From: Firmicutes bacterium UBA4975
Lineage (GTDB): Bacteria > Bacillota > Proteinivoracia > UBA4975
Length of the DNA stretch: 13,720 nt
Reading direction: 5' to 3'
NCBI GenBank assembly: GCA_002397155.1
Contig: DGZR01000025.1
Location: 1 to 13,720 of the forward strand
In this document: positions 1 to 6,868 of the stretch, piece by piece
Position numbering within the stretch: position 1 is the first letter of the stretch
Layout: every line of letters begins with the position of its first letter
The notes under the pieces: model-generated
Databases searched by the model: none
Told to the model about the DNA's origin: nothing
Seen by the model: only the letters and a program-made list of their open reading frames with translations
Translations under genes and position numbers: made by a program

Positions 1-20
1 TCGTCAACCTTGACTGGCAT
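1..20 (-). CDS. Possible start of a divergent gene, cut off by the window edge
   Basis: On the minus strand an ATG at 20-18 opens a frame that stays open to the window edge, giving only M-P-V-K-V-D. A purine-rich AAGGGG lies about 8 bases upstream and could serve as a ribosome binding site. Six codons cannot identify a product. The call rests only on start-site layout and on the lack of another explanation for this edge, so it may be chance. Confidence 0.2.
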
Positions 21-67
21 TTTAGGTGCCCCTTTCCCTGTCTTTCCCTCTCGTAGGCCGTGAATTA

Positions 68-99
68 TTGAAACCCTTTGCAGCAAAATATGATACAAT
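68..99 (+). promoter_or_regulatory. Candidate promoter for the propeller protein gene
   Basis: TTGAAA at 68-73 resembles a -35 box. An AT-rich stretch follows with two possible -10 boxes: TATGAT at 89-94 (15-base spacer) and TACAAT at 94-99 (20-base spacer). Neither spacer is the ideal 17, so the exact boxes are uncertain. This is the only AT-rich promoter-like stretch before the gene at 164. The rest of 1-163 holds nothing else I can recognise. Confidence 0.45.
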
Positions 100-150
100 T
101 AAGGTCCACTAGTTATGGCTTGGCCAATGCCCCATAAGGGATTAAACCCC

Positions 151-158
151 GGAGGTGA
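151..158 (+). promoter_or_regulatory. Ribosome binding site that sets the start at 164
   Basis: GGAGGTGA is a near-perfect complement to the 16S rRNA 3' end and lies 5 bases before ATG 164. The upstream in-frame GTG at 155 lies inside this site and so cannot be the start. Confidence 0.85.
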
Positions 159-163
159 TTTGT

Positions 164-2119
164 ATGCCGGAACCCAAGTTGGCTGTCATTCCCCGCAAGA
201 AACAGCTACAGGCCCTCATTGGCGGGGTAATTGTGGTTCTGGTGATCGTCGGTCTGATTTTGGGCTATCCTTTTTTGCAGCTTGCCCTGGCAGAACAACT
301 GATTGAAGCGGGCAAGTACACACAGGCCGAACAGATACTTATCAGCCTTACTGCCAACAAACAGCATCGCACCACGGCCGGTTACCGCTTAGTAGCCTGC
401 CAGCTCTTTCAGGGAAAAGGGCGGGAGGCAGCCCAGACTGTGCTCTCCTTGACCGGTGCTGAAAGAATTGACGACCTGGAACTGGCAATAATATTTTTAG
501 ACGTGGCCAAGCACTTACTCAATGCCGGTAATGGTGAAGCCGCCTTGGAACTGGCCAAACGGGTCAGGACCCAGAGCGAAGGCGAGATGGTCGCTGCCGC
601 AGTTCGAGAAGTAAGTATGTTGACGGCGGAGTACAGCGAGCTGCCCCTGGCCCTGGATGCAGTGAACCTTGCTTTGTCCCAGGGTGAAAACAGTTGGCAG
701 GCAAATCGAAAATCCTTTAATTTGCTCTTGCGCAAGGCCCTGGAATCTCCGCCCTCCCTGGCCGAGCCTGCCCTGGACCGGGCTCTGGAGCTCTACCCGA
801 GCAACATTGTGGCAATCACTCGCAAAGCGAGCATCGTCGGGGATAAAAAAGGTCCCCAAGAAGCCCTCGAATTTCTGAAGGAAAAGGAAGCGGAGATACA
901 GGATGGAATCACCCCCGAGTACTTGGCGGTCAAGCGCACCCTCCTGCTGCGCTTAGCGGCCGACGATCCAAAGGCCGACCTCACCCTGTACACCGCCCTA
1001 ATGCCTCGGGAAATGATCATTGAAATTGCCAGGCAAGGCTTAAATTACGCCTTACTGCACCAAGCCTCCGGTCGCCAGTACTATTACCTGGCCCCGGATG
1101 AGCCCCAGATAGTGAGTCAATTCGGCCGCAACTTAGTGCAGATGCACTTGTGGGACACCGCCCGGGAGGTCTTCCAGCACGCAGAAGAGGTTGCACCGAG
1201 ATATATGGATTACAAGGCCGTCTATGCCCTCCTTGATTCGATGACCAAGACCAGGTACCAAGCCTTTGCCCCGGATGAGCTGGTCGACGCCGCCAAGGTT
1301 TCACCTGATGGGAAGTGGCTGACCTGGCGGCGCTGGCGGGAACTGCCCCAGGAAGGGATTATGGTTTCCGACCTGGTTCTCACCGACCTTGAGGCGGCAG
1401 GGGGCAATCCTCAGACCTTGGGCGATGTGGTGATGTTTGCCTGGTCTCCGAACAGCAAGCACCTGGCTCTTCAAACCATGACCGCCGCTGGCGTCGGTCG
1501 TCTTCACATTTACCAGGTTGAAGGTCGAACGAAGTACACCCTGCCGGCCGAATACGACGTCATCGATTTTAACTGGGCCGATGAGTCCCTCATGGTTCAA
1601 GCCCAGGTAGAGCAAGAGATCGTTTTGCTCCGCTTGAACCCGCCCCAGCCGGTGGCGGGCAGCCCCCTGCCCTGGCAGCTCAGCAGCAACATCAATCCCG
1701 ATTCTTCATGGCTGGGTATTGACGGCAGGACTCTGACTGTCTATGAGAAGCAGGAGGTTTTGCGAACCTTTGACTTTGAAAAAACTCTGGTCATGTTCTC
1801 CCCCTGGTCTCCCAATGGAAATCTATCCATTGTTGAGGACGAGGGGGGCAAGAGCTGGATTTACAATCATAAACAGGGAGATATTACACCAGTCGAAATC
1901 CCCGGTCGTTTTGCCGCCTGGGGTAAGAATCAGGAAATCTTCTGGTACTTCCCTGTGTGGGATCAGCAGTACATCTTAGTTAGCCTAAATAGCCAGGGAT
2001 CTATTCGCAACTACTACCCCTACAGTTTTGACCTACAGTACTACGATATCTCCATTTCCACCAGCGGCGAAATCCTGACCCTGGTGGGAGAAAATGGCGT
2101 GGATATTTTTAAAAAATAA
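164..2119 (+). CDS. Membrane-anchored protein with TPR-like repeats and a beta-propeller-like C-terminus
   Basis: This is a 651-residue protein of unknown function. Residues 1-13 are basic (K5, R11, K12, K13). Residues about 16-38 form one hydrophobic helix without a clear signal-peptidase site. That suggests an N-in anchor with the bulk of the protein outside the cell. Residues about 40-350 are helical and rich in A/L/E, with TPR-like pairs such as LAEQLIEAGKYTQAEQI and a second at about 325-345 (LWDTAREVFQHAEEVAP). From about 370 onward there are repeated beta-strand blocks with turns such as VSPDGKWLTW, FAWSPNSKHLAL and SPWSPNGNLSI, typical of TolB/WD40-like propellers. The start is fixed by GGAGGTGA at 151-158. 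The zinc-ribbon gene follows after 24 bases, so the two are probably co-transcribed. The domain calls come from pattern reading, not from a search; a scaffold or surface-assembly role is only a guess. Confidence 0.85.
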   Translation: MPEPKLAVIPRKKQLQALIGGVIVVLVIVGLILGYPFLQLALAEQLIEAGKYTQAEQILISLTANKQHRTTAGYRLVACQLFQGKGREAAQTVLSLTGAERIDDLELAIIFLDVAKHLLNAGNGEAALELAKRVRTQSEGEMVAAAVREVSMLTAEYSELPLALDAVNLALSQGENSWQANRKSFNLLLRKALESPPSLAEPALDRALELYPSNIVAITRKASIVGDKKGPQEALEFLKEKEAEIQDGITPEYLAVKRTLLLRLAADDPKADLTLYTALMPREMIIEIARQGLNYALLHQASGRQYYYLAPDEPQIVSQFGRNLVQMHLWDTAREVFQHAEEVAPRYMDYKAVYALLDSMTKTRYQAFAPDELVDAAKVSPDGKWLTWRRWRELPQEGIMVSDLVLTDLEAAGGNPQTLGDVVMFAWSPNSKHLALQTMTAAGVGRLHIYQVEGRTKYTLPAEYDVIDFNWADESLMVQAQVEQEIVLLRLNPPQPVAGSPLPWQLSSNINPDSSWLGIDGRTLTVYEKQEVLRTFDFEKTLVMFSPWSPNGNLSIVEDEGGKSWIYNHKQGDITPVEIPGRFAAWGKNQEIFWYFPVWDQQYILVSLNSQGSIRNYYPYSFDLQYYDISISTSGEILTLVGENGVDIFKK

Positions 2120-2143
2120 ATTACCGAAGGAGAGGAATGCCTG

Positions 2144-2407
2144 TTGAAAAACGGAATCTGCCCCCGCTGTCACTCTGCCAACGTGTATTCCAGCGAGAAG
2201 CTGCGGACCGAGACCGGCAACGCCAGCTCGATACCACTGAGCTTTTTTCGCAGCATATCCTTGGACAACTACGTCTGCGCGAATTGCGGCTATGTTGAAA
2301 GCTATGTGTCGGAACCGGAAATGCTTTCCCGCATCCAGGACATCTGGCCCCAAGTCAATCCTCCTCCCGAAAAGCGTCCAGAGCGGCCTCACAAAACGAC
2401 CCTTTAA
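2144..2407 (+). CDS. Small zinc-ribbon protein
   Basis: An 87-residue protein that starts at TTG 2144, 8 bases after AAGGAGAGG (2127-2135). An ATG at 2137 is out of frame. Two CxxC knuckles, CPRC (C6, C9) and CANC (C45, C48), are spaced as in a zinc ribbon and very probably bind one zinc ion. The C-terminal 25 residues are rich in proline and charge (NPPPEKRPERPHKTTL) and probably disordered. There is no membrane segment, so it should be cytoplasmic, unlike the presumed exported bulk of its upstream neighbour. Co-transcription with the 164-2119 gene is likely because the gap is only 24 bases and a terminator follows. Such small ribbons often bind nucleic acid or proteins; no specific function can be assigned. 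Confidence 0.8.
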   Translation: MKNGICPRCHSANVYSSEKLRTETGNASSIPLSFFRSISLDNYVCANCGYVESYVSEPEMLSRIQDIWPQVNPPPEKRPERPHKTTL

Positions 2408-2412
2408 ATAAT

Positions 2413-2446
2413 ACAGGAAGACAGGGTATCTGTCTTCCTGTTTTTT
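2413..2446 (+). terminator. Intrinsic terminator after the zinc-ribbon gene
   Basis: The arms CAGGAAGACA (2414-2423) and TGTCTTCCTG (2431-2440) pair perfectly over 10 bp, extended by A2413-T2441, around a 7-base loop. T2441-2446 forms the U-tract. Read on the minus strand the stem is followed by UAUUAUUUA, so it may also stop transcription coming from the gene at 2468-2722. Confidence 0.92.
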
Positions 2447-2467
2447 GGTCTAGAATCCGAACTCCGG

Positions 2468-2722
2468 TTAGAGCTGGTTGAGCATCTTTTGGCCTAGGTA
2501 TTTTTGCGCTAAGAACTGAGCATGCGCCGCGCCCTCATCGGTTAAAAAAACCGAGTCGGATTTCCTGCTTTCAACCAGGAGACCATCTGCCCCGAGTTTT
2601 TCCAAAACAAGGGGGCTGTAATTTTTTTTGCTGCGTTTATGCACACCAAAGGGGCGCGCTTCCTCCTCCCAGGCCGTCAGATAAAGGAGCAGCAGGGTCA
2701 GTTCTTCAATTTGTCTATTCAA
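2468..2722 (-). CDS. Small DUF6429-like protein
   Basis: This encodes 84 residues from TTG 2722, or 89 residues from TTG 2737. I prefer 2722: a run of seven G on the coding strand (2735-2729) lies 6 bases before it and can act as a ribosome binding site, while nothing suitable precedes 2737. The protein opens with a helical ELTLLLLYLTAWEEE block and ends with SDSVFLTDEGAAHAQFLAQKYL. This layout (an LALLYLT-type helix, a short middle, then SVxLTEEG plus a helix) resembles my recollection of the uncharacterised DUF6429 family, which looks like a small winged-helix fold. It lies 90 bases downstream of gatB on the same strand with no terminator between them, so read-through from the gat operon is possible. 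The family call is by memory of the pattern and the function is unknown. Confidence 0.65.
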   Translation of the reverse strand: MNRQIEELTLLLLYLTAWEEEARPFGVHKRSKKNYSPLVLEKLGADGLLVESRKSDSVFLTDEGAAHAQFLAQKYLGQKMLNQL

Positions 2723-2728
2723 TTTTGA

Positions 2729-2735
2729 CCCCCCC
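2729..2735 (-). promoter_or_regulatory. G-run ribosome binding site that decides the start of the DUF6429-like gene
   Basis: Seven consecutive G on the minus strand end 6 bases before TTG 2722. A similar AGGGGGG run serves glpK in this window, so G-rich sites appear to be used here. Confidence 0.4.
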
Positions 2736-2812
2736 AATTTGGACTCGTTAACTTTATATTCGCTACCGAACAGGTGGTTTCCTGCTAGGACAGCGCCCGG
2801 CCCGGGGACGGG

Positions 2813-4192
2813 TCACACTTTATTTTTTGTCAACAGACTGACCAGGATTTTCCGGAGCAGAGCCGGGTGAGCCCTTCCTCCGCTGGCCGCCATGGCCGCC
2901 CCGATGAAAAAGCCAAGAGCTCGTTTTCGGCCCCCCAGGTAGTCGGCCTTGGCCTTGGGGTTAGCGGCGACTACCTCTGCGGCCAATTTTTCCAGGTATT
3001 CCCGGTCGGTCAACTGGCTGCCGACAGCCCTCAGTGCTTCCCGGGCTGTTTCGCCGGTAAGCATGCGGGCGAAAACCGCCTTGGCCCCAGTCGGGCTGAG
3101 GCGGCCCTGTTCTAGTTCACAGAGCAGGAGGGCCAACTGCCCGGGAGATGGCAATCCCGCTCCCCTGGGGCCCTTGGACCCTTCCCCCAACAGGAAATTT
3201 GCCGCTTGCCGGGCCTTGCACCCGGCGGCCACAACCGCCTCGAAATAGTCGGCCATGGTCCGGGTCTTGGTCAGGCCAGAGGAAGCCGCCGGGGAAAGAC
3301 CATAATCGTCCGTGAATCTTTTCTCCTTTGTCCAGGGCATTTCGGGCAGGTCCCCACGGGCCTGGCGGCGCAAGTCGGCCCCGATGACCAGGGGCGGCAG
3401 GTCCGGTTCGGGCAAGAACCAGTAATCCTGGGCCTGGCCCTTGGTCCGCATGACCCTGGTTGCTGCCCCGGCCTCGTCCCACCTCCTGGTCTCCCCCAGA
3501 ACCGTCCTGCCCTCAGCTCGGGCCCGGCTTTGGCGCTCTAATTCATAGGCCAGAGCTTTTTCTACCCCTCTAAAAGAGTTGAGGTTTTTTATCTCCACCC
3601 TGCCCCCTCCCCCCAGGGAGAGGTTGGCATCGCAGCGCATGCTTCCTTCCTCCAGCCTGCCGTCACAGACACCGGCATAGACAAGGGCCCGGCGCAGGAT
3701 CTCTAAAAACACTCGGGCCTGCTTTGCCCCGCTCAGGCAAGGGGCGGTGACAATTTCCAGCAAGGCCTGGCCGCTGCGATTGTAGTCGATGAGGGTGCTG
3801 TCCTCAGTGTGGCTGAGCTTGCCCGCGTCCTCTTCTATGTGAATTCGGAGGAGATCCACCTGACCCATGGGGGTAGGGACCCTGCCCCCATGGGCCAAGG
3901 GGCGCAGATTTTGGCTGACTTGGTAGCCCTTGGGCAAGTCGGGATAAAAGTAGTGCTTGCGGTCAAAGGTGCTGGAAGTGCTGACCTCTGCGCCCAGGGC
4001 CAGGGCCCCCCGCACCGCCAGGAGCACCGCCTGGTTATTGATAATTGGCAGCGCCCCCGGCAGGCCCAGGCAGACCGGGCAAACCCTTGAATTTGGCGGA
4101 GCGCCGAAGTCAGTGGGACAAGAGCAGAATAGCTTTGCCCTCGCCTTGAGCTGGACGTGGACTTCCAAACCGATTACCGGCATTTCAGTCAT
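2813..4192 (-). CDS. gatB: Aspartyl/glutamyl-tRNA(Asn/Gln) amidotransferase subunit B
   Basis: GatB binds the misacylated Glu-tRNA(Gln) or Asp-tRNA(Asn), activates the side-chain carboxylate with ATP and receives ammonia from GatA. The 459-residue protein is full length for the family. The N-terminal kinase-like core shows VIGLEVHVQL with His12, then FYPDLPKGYQVSQ, HIEEDAGKLSH, DYNRSGQALLEIVT and EEGSMRCDANLSL. Four cysteines (C23, C25, C38, C41 in FCSC...CPVC) match the zinc-binding variant of GatB. The C-terminal 100 or so residues form the helical YqeY-like tRNA-binding tail. The start is ATG 4192, overlapping the gatA stop as ATGA, with GGGAGGTG 5 bases upstream inside gatA; a GTG two codons earlier is less likely. 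This overlap implies translational coupling. The 3' flank to 2738 is GC-rich and has no convincing terminator. Confidence 0.97.
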   Translation of the reverse strand: MTEMPVIGLEVHVQLKARAKLFCSCPTDFGAPPNSRVCPVCLGLPGALPIINNQAVLLAVRGALALGAEVSTSSTFDRKHYFYPDLPKGYQVSQNLRPLAHGGRVPTPMGQVDLLRIHIEEDAGKLSHTEDSTLIDYNRSGQALLEIVTAPCLSGAKQARVFLEILRRALVYAGVCDGRLEEGSMRCDANLSLGGGGRVEIKNLNSFRGVEKALAYELERQSRARAEGRTVLGETRRWDEAGAATRVMRTKGQAQDYWFLPEPDLPPLVIGADLRRQARGDLPEMPWTKEKRFTDDYGLSPAASSGLTKTRTMADYFEAVVAAGCKARQAANFLLGEGSKGPRGAGLPSPGQLALLLCELEQGRLSPTGAKAVFARMLTGETAREALRAVGSQLTDREYLEKLAAEVVAANPKAKADYLGGRKRALGFFIGAAMAASGGRAHPALLRKILVSLLTKNKV

Positions 4193-5625
4193 GAGCACAC
4201 CTCCCTTGGCCGACGGTGATGCCAGTCAGTCCGGCGCTGCCACCAACTGCCCGCCGCCAAGAGCAGGTCTTCCCGAAAGCGGGGGGCCATCAACTGCAGG
4301 CTGAGCGGCAGCCCTTCGCTGAAGCCACAGGGAAGAGCCAGGGCCGGCAACCCCGCCAGATTGGCGGGGATTGAGTAAAGATCATTGTAGTGCATGGCCA
4401 GGGGGTCCGGTTCCTCATCCAGGCGAAAAGCAGGGTGGGAAACGACGGGCAGGAGGAGAAGATCCACTTGCCCGAACAGGGCGTCCAGACGGCTGACAAT
4501 CGCCCTTCGCACCCGCTGGCCCAGCTCATAGTTTCCGCCGCCCTTCCCCTGACTGCAAACGCCCAGGAGCAATCGGCGAAGGACTTCAGGGCCAAAGACC
4601 CGGCTGCCCAGGTACATCTCGGCCAAGGTGGGGGAGAGGGGCCGGTAGCCGTATGCCACCCCGTCGTAACGGGCCAGGCTGGAAGCGGCCTCAGCGGAGG
4701 CAATGAGCAGGTAAGCTCCCATGGCCTCTTCGAGAAAGGGCAGGGAAACCGAGATTATCTGTCCTCCCCCTTTTTCCAATTCCCGGGCTGCCTCCGCTAG
4801 AGCCGAGCCCACGCCCCGGGAGCAGTCCGCCAAAACCTCGGGGCAAAGCCCGATCTTCAGACCGGATACCTCGGTCCCGAGGGCGGCGCGATAATCCGGG
4901 ACGGACATCCCGGCTGAAGTGGCGTCCCGAGAGTCATGACCAGCGATCTCCTGGAGGACCAGGGCGCAGTCCTCCACCGACGGGGTGAGAACACCCACTT
5001 GGTCCAAGGAGGGGGCCAGGGGGAGCAGGCCCCAGCGTGAAACCCGCCCGTAGCTGGGTTTAAAGCCGGTCACCCCGCAAAATGCGGCGGGCTGGCGCAC
5101 CGAGCCCCCGGTATCGGTGCCGAGGGAAAAAGGGGCGCAGCCTGCCGCCACCAAGGCGGCGGAACCGCCGCTGGACCCTCCCGGCGACCGGGCAGGGTCC
5201 CAGGGATTGCAAGCTGGTCCATAAGCAGAAGTAGAATTACTGGAGCCCATGGCAAACTCGTCCAGGTTGGCCTTGCCCAAGAGAGGACAGTCCCCCAGTT
5301 TTTCCACGACTGCCGCGTCATAGGGAGGGATGTATCCCGCCAGGACCCTGGAAGCACAGGTAGTAGCCACCCCCCGGGTGGAGATATTGTCCTTGAGGGC
5401 CATGGGGATACCGGCCAGGGGGCCCAGCTTTTCCCCCCGGCAGCGGAGGGCGTCAATCCTTTTTGCCGTGGCCAGCGCCCGGTCCCCGGTGATCTCTATG
5501 TATGCGTTTAGGGTCCTTTGCCATCGTTCACTGCGCCGGAGGAAGTCCTCGGTGAGTTCCCGGCTACTTATTTCCCCCGCCGCCAGCCCCCGGGCCATCG
5601 CCGCTAAGCCTAGGGGACTATTCAT
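4189..5625 (-). CDS. gatA: Aspartyl/glutamyl-tRNA(Asn/Gln) amidotransferase subunit A
   Basis: GatA is the glutaminase of the cytoplasmic GatCAB complex and supplies ammonia to GatB. It belongs to the amidase-signature family. The catalytic triad is visible as Lys78 (MALKDN), cis-Ser151 (SPGGSSGGS) and nucleophile Ser175 (GTDTGGSVRQP); the 24-residue spacing between the two serines matches the family. The 478 residues are full length. The start is ATG 5625, overlapping the end of gatC by 8 bases. No Shine-Dalgarno sequence precedes it (the upstream bases are GGGTTTTGCCCG), so initiation probably depends on ribosomes finishing gatC. The gene ends in the 4-base ATGA overlap with gatB. Together with gatC and gatB it forms one tight operon. 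Confidence 0.97.
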   Translation of the reverse strand: MNSPLGLAAMARGLAAGEISSRELTEDFLRRSERWQRTLNAYIEITGDRALATAKRIDALRCRGEKLGPLAGIPMALKDNISTRGVATTCASRVLAGYIPPYDAAVVEKLGDCPLLGKANLDEFAMGSSNSTSAYGPACNPWDPARSPGGSSGGSAALVAAGCAPFSLGTDTGGSVRQPAAFCGVTGFKPSYGRVSRWGLLPLAPSLDQVGVLTPSVEDCALVLQEIAGHDSRDATSAGMSVPDYRAALGTEVSGLKIGLCPEVLADCSRGVGSALAEAARELEKGGGQIISVSLPFLEEAMGAYLLIASAEAASSLARYDGVAYGYRPLSPTLAEMYLGSRVFGPEVLRRLLLGVCSQGKGGGNYELGQRVRRAIVSRLDALFGQVDLLLLPVVSHPAFRLDEEPDPLAMHYNDLYSIPANLAGLPALALPCGFSEGLPLSLQLMAPRFREDLLLAAGSWWQRRTDWHHRRPREVCS

Positions 5626-5905
5626 CGGGCAAAACCCGGGGCACTCGCACCTGGCCTCGGTAACTGTCCGGCGCTAGGGCCAGGACCTCCTCTTGGCTAA
5701 GGGGCCGGGTTTTCCCACCCCCCACCGGGATTGAGGTCGGCCCGACGGGCTCTTCCCCTCCCGGGGGAAAAGCCTTCAGTTTCTCCACATAGTCAAGCAG
5801 TTGCTCCAACTGGCCGATCAGCCCCTCCAGCCCCCCCTCGGGCAGGGAGACCTTGGCCAGAACGGCAGTCCTCTTTAACTGTTCCGCGGTTAAGCTCACT
5901 TTCAT
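5618..5905 (-). CDS. gatC: Aspartyl/glutamyl-tRNA(Asn/Gln) amidotransferase subunit C
   Basis: GatC is the small subunit that wraps around and stabilises GatA on GatB. The 95-residue protein has the usual length. Two N-terminal helices are visible (LTAEQLKRTAVLAKVSL and LEGLIGQLEQLLDYVEKL), followed by an extended, proline-rich C-terminal half with the typical TRPLSQEEVLALAP stretch. It starts at ATG 5905, 9 bases after AGGAGG (5920-5915 on the minus strand). It is the first gene of the gatCAB operon, and a consensus extended -10 box lies 34 bases upstream of its start codon. A complete gatCAB set suggests that the organism makes Gln-tRNA and/or Asn-tRNA by transamidation. Confidence 0.96.
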   Translation of the reverse strand: MKVSLTAEQLKRTAVLAKVSLPEGGLEGLIGQLEQLLDYVEKLKAFPPGGEEPVGPTSIPVGGGKTRPLSQEEVLALAPDSYRGQVRVPRVLPDE

Positions 5906-5920
5906 CGCCCCCAGCCTCCT

Positions 5921-5938
5921 CTACTGTCATGCCAGTAG
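5921..5938. promoter_or_regulatory. Imperfect palindrome at the gatC transcription start: candidate operator
   Basis: CTACTGTCATGCCAGTAG matches its own reverse complement at 16 of 18 positions, with perfect CTACTG/CAGTAG arms and a CATG centre. It starts directly downstream of the gatC -10 box and covers the predicted start point (about 5932), a usual place for a repressor site. Only part of it would be transcribed, so a DNA-binding role is more likely than an RNA hairpin. No regulator can be named. Confidence 0.4.
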
Positions 5939-5967
5939 ATTATACCACCTTGCCCTCCCTTTCCCAC
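5939..5967 (-). promoter_or_regulatory. gatCAB promoter with extended -10
   Basis: On the minus strand TGG-TATAAT (5947-5939) is a consensus extended -10 box. The -35 position 17 bases upstream (5967-5962) reads GTGGGA, a poor match, as is common when an extended -10 is present. The predicted start is near 5932, which gives a leader of about 27 bases containing AGGAGG. Confidence 0.7.
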
Positions 5968-5970
5968 CCC
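5953..5970 (-). other. Canonical G-quadruplex motif between two divergent promoters
   Basis: The minus strand reads GGGGTGGGAAAGGGAGGG: four runs of at least three G with loops of 1, 3 and 1 base. Short loops make such motifs stable in vitro. The motif covers the -35 positions of both flanking promoters. Formation in the cell is inferred, not shown. Confidence 0.6.
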
Positions 5971-5989
5971 GCCGAAAAAATGGTATTAT
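5961..5989 (+). promoter_or_regulatory. Promoter of the GNAT gene with extended -10
   Basis: TGG-TATTAT (5981-5989) is a strong extended -10 box. TTCCCA at 5961-5966 occupies the -35 position with a 17-base spacer but matches the consensus weakly. The predicted start is near 5996, so the leader is only about 18 bases and holds GGAGGG. Confidence 0.6.
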
Positions 5990-6013
5990 CCGGAGAGAGT
6001 GGAGGGAACAAGG

Positions 6014-6844
6014 ATGATGGTGCGGGAGTACAGCAGGGCAAAAGAATTTCTCAGCCGGGTAAAAGATTTCCTTCGGGAAAGAGAGGACGTTAACGGACTT
6101 CCCCTGGGAATCCTCCTGGGCCTGGCCGCCGCTTCCTCTCCTCAAAAGGGATTTTTCGCAACAGCGGAAGAGCAAGGGGATTTGAGCCTAGTGATGGTGA
6201 TGACCACCGGCCACTTGATCCTGGCCAGTGCCGGACCAGATTGGCAGCGGGGTGTGGCTGCCGGCACCGCTTACCTGGCCCGGGCCGGCCTCTCCCTCAC
6301 CGGAGTCATCGGTCCCCGGGAGGCGGCCCAGCTTTTTGCCCTTATGTGGCGGCCCCGGCTGCCCCTACAGGTTGAAATGGAACAGCGAATTTACCGCCTG
6401 GATGCCGTAAATCAAGTCACCCTCTCCCCGGGCCGACTGCGCTTGGCGACCGAGGAGGACGGTGTGCTGCTGAGCCGCTGGATAGAGGCTTTTTGCCGAG
6501 AGGCCTTGGAAGAAATCAGCCCGGAACAGGCTCAGGCAATGGTCACCACCGGCCTAGCCAGCAAGGCCATCTACCTTTGGGATGACGGGCAGGCTGTTTC
6601 CATGGCGAAAAAGACCCGTCCTACCTATCGGGGCATCTCCCTCAACCTGGTCTACACCCCGCCGGAGTACCGGGGCAGGGGATATGCCACTAGCTCTGTA
6701 GCCAGCCTATGCCGCACCCTCCTGGACCAGGGTTTCGGCTTTTGCTGCCTGTATACCGACCTGGCCAACCCCACTTCGAATAAGATCTACCGGGATATTG
6801 GCTTTGTCCCGGTAGCAGATTCACTGTCCATTGGCTTTACTTAA
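6014..6844 (+). CDS. GNAT-family N-acetyltransferase
   Basis: A 276-residue acetyl-CoA-dependent acetyltransferase of unknown substrate. The C-terminal half, from about residue 138, holds the GNAT fold. The acetyl-CoA pyrophosphate loop is PEYRGRGYATSSVASL (motif A, R-x-x-G-x-A, near residues 217-232). It is followed by CCLYTDLANPTSNKIYRDIGF at about 245-264, which matches the motif B region with the conserved N-x-x-(S/N)-x-x-x-Y. The N-terminal 135 residues are a less conserved domain, as in two-domain GNAT proteins. The start is ATG 6014, 7 bases after GGAGGG (6001-6006); the in-frame GTG at 5999 lies upstream of that site and is rejected. It is a single-gene unit, divergent from gatC and ended by the terminator at 6844-6868. 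It interrupts the otherwise minus-strand run between glpK and gatC. Confidence 0.9.
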   Translation: MMVREYSRAKEFLSRVKDFLREREDVNGLPLGILLGLAAASSPQKGFFATAEEQGDLSLVMVMTTGHLILASAGPDWQRGVAAGTAYLARAGLSLTGVIGPREAAQLFALMWRPRLPLQVEMEQRIYRLDAVNQVTLSPGRLRLATEEDGVLLSRWIEAFCREALEEISPEQAQAMVTTGLASKAIYLWDDGQAVSMAKKTRPTYRGISLNLVYTPPEYRGRGYATSSVASLCRTLLDQGFGFCCLYTDLANPTSNKIYRDIGFVPVADSLSIGFT

Positions 6845-6868
6845 AAAAACCGGCTAGGCCGGTTTTTT
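6844..6868. terminator. Bidirectional terminator between the GNAT gene and glpK
   Basis: CCGGC (6850-6854) and GCCGG (6858-6862) form a 5-bp stem with loop TAG, flanked by A6 on the left and T6 on the right, so each strand has a U-tract. It overlaps the last base of the GNAT stop codon and the end of the glpK stop codon, and serves two convergent genes in 25 bases. Confidence 0.92.

Noticed and set aside
115..306. A plus-strand open frame beginning before the propeller gene
   Set aside because: It overlaps the 164-2119 gene in another frame, has no ribosome binding site, and its product looks like frame-shifted coding sequence.
2738..2812. Terminator between gatB and the DUF6429-like gene
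   Set aside because: The GC-rich stretch can pair weakly (CCCG with CGGG), but no U-tract follows on the minus strand.
2799..2815. GGGGACGGGTCA after gatB as a third repeat locus
   Set aside because: Only the short GGGGACGG core is shared; flanking bases do not follow the 28-bp unit, so it is probably chance.
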